DNA of 7,994 bases, taken from assembly GCA_964490835.1 (NCBI GenBank), contig CAZBEA010000053.1:1-7994 (forward strand), given 5' to 3'. Of this stretch, positions 5,007 through 7,994 are shown piece by piece. The notes beneath the pieces are model-generated. The model saw nothing but the letters and a program-made list of their open reading frames with translations, had not been told where the DNA came from and did not search any database. Made by a program: the position numbers and the translations under genes. The stretch's first letter is position 1. Each line of letters starts with the position of its first letter. This stretch comes from CAZBEA01 sp964490835. GTDB lineage: Bacteria; Patescibacteriota; Microgenomatia; Levybacterales; GWA1-39-11.

Positions 5007-5037
5007 TTGACAATAGGTTCAAAATATGACCTAATTA
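5007..5037 (+). promoter_or_regulatory. Possible promoter of the giant repeat protein gene
   Basis: A perfect -35 TTGACA (5007-5012) is followed by the weak -10 TAATTA (5032-5037) with a 19-bp spacer. Long, weak spacers of 19-20 bp are typical of promoters activated by MerR-type regulators, which would fit the DNA-binding domain encoded just downstream. Transcription would begin near 5044, immediately before the TTGGACA cluster. This is tentative. Confidence 0.35.
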
Positions 5038-5051
5038 AATATAAGAATAAC

Positions 5052-5098
5052 TTGGACATTTGATACTCAATTGTCCAATTTTGCAAATACCTGTCCAA
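5052..5098. promoter_or_regulatory. Phased TTGGACA/TGTCCAA operator cluster
   Basis: TTGGACA (5052-5058) and two reverse-complement copies TGTCCAA (5072-5078 and 5092-5098) begin exactly 20 bp apart, about two helical turns. The last copy touches the ATG at 5099. The first two form a 27-bp dyad with a 13-bp gap. Further TTGGACATTT copies, identical to 5052-5061 over 10 bp, lie at 4945-4954 and 4370-4379. The likely binder is the MerR-like domain of the adjacent gene, making this an autoregulatory site. The arrangement is seen directly; the binder is inferred. Confidence 0.55.
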
Positions 5099-7994
5099 AT
5101 GCAAAAAAACGAACTGACAATTGAGCAAGCTGCGCTAAAACTTAAAGTTTCGACAAAAACTCTGAGACGCTGGGACGAAAAAGGAATTCTTATTCCTTCT
5201 CGAACTACAGGCTTTCACAGAAGATATTCTCTCGAACAAATAAATGCATTCAAAGTCCACCTTAAGGAAGAACGAAAAGCCAAACGAATTAAACCAGTTG
5301 ATCAAACTCCTGCTTTTGTTCCTATTCAGATTCCAACTGTCATACCAGATGGTATATCCGCTCCACCACAAGCTCCATTCTCACCTCAAGGTTCGAGCCA
5401 GATATTCACCCCACCACCTGCTCCTCTTGTCGAACCTCGTCCGATCGCAAATCCAACCATTATCACACGTGTACCAAGCCCTGCAGATCAACCACTGATG
5501 CCAGCATCCGAATCGCGACCTTCAGTGGGTAACACGGATTCGAGTTTTAAAAAGTCACCTTTTATATACGGCGCAGTAATTATGATGAGCGTTGTTCTGA
5601 TGGTTATCTTAGGATCAAAAATTTTGACTTCCGAGAATGAGAACAAGACAACAACTACAATGTCGGAGTCGGAGGAAGCAGTTCTGGGATCACATGAATT
5701 ATTTCGCTACGCGCTTCGTGTAGGAATTCCTGCATTATTCACACAAGATATTGAGATTGTAAAAGACTTAACAGTCAAGGGTATTTCTTACCTGACCGGC
5801 GGTGTCGATACAAAAAATGCAGATATCAATGCGGGCAACGGACAAGTAACCGCTTCGAATCTTATCTATAGCGTTAGAGGTGGTGGTGGTATCTATGTTT
5901 CAGGCGAACAAGATCTTATAGTTACTAATACAGATCCTGGGAGTCAGCAAGAAATTTTTAAAACTATCAAAGTTGGTAATGCCACTTTAGATGCTGCCAC
6001 CAACACCGATACTTTCGAATTTGCTGCGGGCGATAACATTACTCTATCCTTAGATACTACAAATAAAAAACTTACTATAACCGGTGAGGGGGCTGACGAC
6101 AATCCCACCGCGCAAGGATGGGCTTTTCAAGATGACGTTATAAGTCTTGAAGACGATACGTATTCCGTCGGTATCGGGACTGATACGCCCACTACCAAAC
6201 TTCATGTTGTGGGTGGAATTCTTGCCACGGGAGATATTTCGTCGGGCGGTAATTTAAATGCGTCGGGTAATCTTCAAACAGGGGGTGTTTCAAGAATTAC
6301 CTCAACTGGCGCTCTTGACAACATCACAACAACAGAATTTAATGGGGTTACCTATTCCTGGCCTGGAACTCCGGGATCTCTGGGATATGCGCTTATTACT
6401 GACGGTTCGGGGGGTCTATCCTGGGCCAATTTAGGAGGAGCGGCAACAAGCTATTGGACACTACAGAATGGGGCCATCTCACCCACAAACACGACTGCTG
6501 ATTTCTTGGTTGGGGGAACTACAACCGCAGGAGCGAAATTTGCTGTAACGAATTCTGCTTCAGGCACTCCTACATCTATTCTTATTGGTGGTGCTGGAAA
6601 TCTAGTTGTTACTTCGACCGGAAATATTACAACAACAGGCAATCAAGCTATCACAATAGGTGACGCATCGACCGGTAACGTAACGATATCACCGGCGGGC
6701 GGCAGCGGAACCACAACTGTTAACGGAACCGTAAGTCTTGGCTCGGGGACAACAGGAATCCAAATCACTTCAGCAGGTGTTATCTCGGATCTCAATGGAT
6801 CTGTCTCAATTAACGATAATACTGACGTCACCGGAACATTTACGGCATCAAGCGCCGTCGATTTGGCCTCCACCCTTCTCGTCGGAACAGGTGATGCATT
6901 TCAGGTCGATGCCAATGGAAATGTAACAACAAGTGGTACAACTGGTCTGACATTTTCTTCTACCGGTGGAATTATTCTTGCAGGTGGAACAATCTCAGAC
7001 ACTTCTGACGGAGTTGATATCAACGACGATCTTGATGTAACAGGAACCATTAACCTCTCCACCGGAAACCTTGCATTTTCAGCCACCGGTGGAATTACTC
7101 TGACGGGTGGAACGATAAGTGATGCAACCGATGAAGTTGATGTAAATGATGATTTAGACGTCAGTGGGATTCTAAGATCCGGAACCGGTGACGCATTTCA
7201 GGTCGATGGAACAGGAAATATTTCTTCTTCGGGCACAACAGGACTCACGCTATCCGGAAGCGGAGCAGATCTTGCATTTTCAGGAGGAGGTATAAATACC
7301 ATCTCTTCATCAGGCACGCTCCAAATCGGAGCTTTTACCTTAACTGGCGCAGTTACGGGGAATTCCCAAGCAATTAGTGGAGTTTCTTCGTATAACGGTC
7401 TCACTCTCACCTCAAATGCCGACGGATTCAGCGTAGCAGGAGGAACCACTCCACGAACTCTGAACATCACAGGATCCAATATCACTCTTACCGGTGGTGG
7501 AAATACCTTAACACTCACCGGCAATGCCACCTTGAACCAAAGTCTGCAAACTTCCAATTCGCCTACATTTGCGGGTATGACTTTGACCGGTTTTAACGGT
7601 TGCAATCTTGAAACCGATGGCTCAGGAATTATAACGTGTGGCACTGATGATGTTGGAGGAGCCGGATCAAATTACTGGGTACTTGCGAATGGCGCGCTCT
7701 ACCCCATCAATCAAACACTCGACCTTCTAGTCGGTGGCACCAGTACGGTGACTGCAAAATTCGCTGTATCAAACAGTAACACAGGGGTTCCTACTGCATC
7801 AATTTCTGCCAACTCTGGCAATAACGCTCTTTTTATAACGGGCACCGGCAACCTATCGACTACCAATGGACAGACTCTTACTCTTGGTGGGGGAACGACA
7901 GGGAATATTGTGATCGATAGTGGATCAAGTATCATCACTTTCTCTGACTATGCCAACTGTACCCTCAAGACCGTATCAAACAACTTAACCTGTG
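5099..7994 (+). CDS. Membrane-tethered MerR-like regulator fused to a giant extracellular repeat domain (3' end outside the window)
   Basis: The frame stays open from ATG 5099 to the window edge (965 codons, no stop). Residues 1-51 form a MerR/excisionase-like helix-turn-helix: LTIEQAALKLKVS, TLRRWDEKGIL (21-31), HRRYSLEQI (40-48). A basic stretch (KEERKAKR) and a Pro-rich linker (about 65-150) follow, then one transmembrane helix (about 156-173) with lysines before it, so the N-terminus is cytoplasmic and the remainder outside. The exterior part is Gly/Thr/Ser/Asn-rich beta repeat with phage-tail-like pieces: VGIGTDTPTTKLHV at 357-370 and LQTSNSPTFAGMTLTG near 815-830. A block starting at the Tyr-Trp of residue 452 recurs 407 residues later. 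The only cysteines come as two pairs near the C-terminal end of the visible part. There is no Shine-Dalgarno, and an operator-like site touches the ATG. CadC/ToxR-like signalling is a hypothesis; the domain order is read directly. Confidence 0.85.
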   Translation, partial: MQKNELTIEQAALKLKVSTKTLRRWDEKGILIPSRTTGFHRRYSLEQINAFKVHLKEERKAKRIKPVDQTPAFVPIQIPTVIPDGISAPPQAPFSPQGSSQIFTPPPAPLVEPRPIANPTIITRVPSPADQPLMPASESRPSVGNTDSSFKKSPFIYGAVIMMSVVLMVILGSKILTSENENKTTTTMSESEEAVLGSHELFRYALRVGIPALFTQDIEIVKDLTVKGISYLTGGVDTKNADINAGNGQVTASNLIYSVRGGGGIYVSGEQDLIVTNTDPGSQQEIFKTIKVGNATLDAATNTDTFEFAAGDNITLSLDTTNKKLTITGEGADDNPTAQGWAFQDDVISLEDDTYSVGIGTDTPTTKLHVVGGILATGDISSGGNLNASGNLQTGGVSRITSTGALDNITTTEFNGVTYSWPGTPGSLGYALITDGSGGLSWANLGGAATSYWTLQNGAISPTNTTADFLVGGTTTAGAKFAVTNSASGTPTSILIGGAGNLVVTSTGNITTTGNQAITIGDASTGNVTISPAGGSGTTTVNGTVSLGSGTTGIQITSAGVISDLNGSVSINDNTDVTGTFTASSAVDLASTLLVGTGDAFQVDANGNVTTSGTTGLTFSSTGGIILAGGTISDTSDGVDINDDLDVTGTINLSTGNLAFSATGGITLTGGTISDATDEVDVNDDLDVSGILRSGTGDAFQVDGTGNISSSGTTGLTLSGSGADLAFSGGGINTISSSGTLQIGAFTLTGAVTGNSQAISGVSSYNGLTLTSNADGFSVAGGTTPRTLNITGSNITLTGGGNTLTLTGNATLNQSLQTSNSPTFAGMTLTGFNGCNLETDGSGIITCGTDDVGGAGSNYWVLANGALYPINQTLDLLVGGTSTVTAKFAVSNSNTGVPTASISANSGNNALFITGTGNLSTTNGQTLTLGGGTTGNIVIDSGSSIITFSDYANCTLKTVSNNLTC
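6452..7900 (+). repeat. Internal protein repeats of the giant surface protein
   Basis: A long unit begins at 6452 (YWTLQNGAISP, DFLVGGTTTAGAKFAVTN) and recurs at 7673 (YWVLANGALYP, DLLVGGTSTVTAKFAVSN), a period of 1221 bp or 407 residues. Shorter units lie inside it. GTGDAFQVD followed by SGTTGLT begins at 6884 and at 7181 (99 residues apart). GGI-x-L-x-GGTISD with NDDLDV begins at 6965 and at 7088 (41 residues apart). The copies differ at many codons, so they are old duplications under protein-level selection rather than recent slippage. Confidence 0.7.

Larger units (their letters stand above)
4219..5098. other. A+T-rich intergenic region rich in repeats, no convincing gene
   Basis: About 880 bp between divergent genes hold no credible coding frame. 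A 32-codon frame at 4486 and a minus frame at 4937-5128 lack ribosome sites and protein-like composition. What the region does hold is listed separately: a near-palindrome (4292-4313), a nested hairpin (4342-4427), recurring TATAAGTT words (4707-4913), a 14-bp inverted repeat (4378-4391 with 4803-4816), TTGGACA sites and a possible promoter. An additional small hairpin is GGGGTATT-AA-ATAACCC (4611-4627). Such length and density of repeats suggest control of one or both flanking genes, or a site for DNA-binding proteins. Confidence 0.6.

Noticed and set aside
4937..5128. A 63-codon minus frame covering the operator region
   Set aside because: It crosses the TTGGACA cluster and the start of the giant gene, with no ribosome site or promoter and no protein-like pattern.
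6451..7938. Several minus-strand frames rich in Val and Pro opposite the repeat protein
   Set aside because: They are the expected complement of Gly/Thr-rich codons (GGT, ACC) in the plus-strand gene.

Overview
The window looks like part of a Candidate Phyla Radiation (Patescibacteria) chromosome, possibly Microgenomates. This is inferred from small uncharacterised proteins, genes whose start codon lies about 10 nt after a -10 box with no Shine-Dalgarno (SD), a very long Gly/Thr/Ser-rich surface repeat protein with phage-tail-like motifs, and low G+C outside the left third. No marker gene fixes the taxonomy.

Left block (about 129-2249): a strong promoter (TTGACT, 17 bp, TATAAT) opens into a roughly 260-nt leader with six consecutive hairpins. 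Four small genes follow, all on the + strand: a two-helix membrane peptide (426-644), two divergent paralogs of an unknown family (720-1139 and 1204-1620) and a three-helix membrane protein (1730-2119). A long terminator-like hairpin (2202-2249) closes the block. It is visibly richer in G+C than the rest, three of its genes have good SD sites, and a nearly identical 40-41 bp structured element precedes both paralogs. It resembles a single transcription unit acquired as an accessory cassette.

Middle block (2264-4218): an apparently leaderless gene of unknown function (2302-2817) is followed 28 bp later by uppP/bacA (2846-3619), which regenerates the undecaprenyl-phosphate carrier for peptidoglycan and glycan export. 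Convergent to it, with one base between the stops, is a secreted, C-terminally anchored protein (3621-4181, minus strand). It resembles the C-terminal processing-type domains found on long repeat proteins.

Right block (4182-7994): about 900 bp of very A+T-rich DNA without a convincing gene carries inverted repeats, recurring TATAAGTT words and five copies of TTGGACA. Three of those copies are spaced exactly 20 bp apart and run into the start codon of the last gene. That gene (5099 to beyond the right edge) encodes a MerR-like DNA-binding domain, a proline-rich linker, one transmembrane helix and more than 780 residues of extracellular beta-type repeats. It therefore looks like a membrane-tethered transcription factor whose sensor is a giant adhesin-like ectodomain. 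The working hypothesis is that it binds the TTGGACA sites, controls itself, and perhaps also controls the divergent secreted protein. This is the most interesting system in the window.
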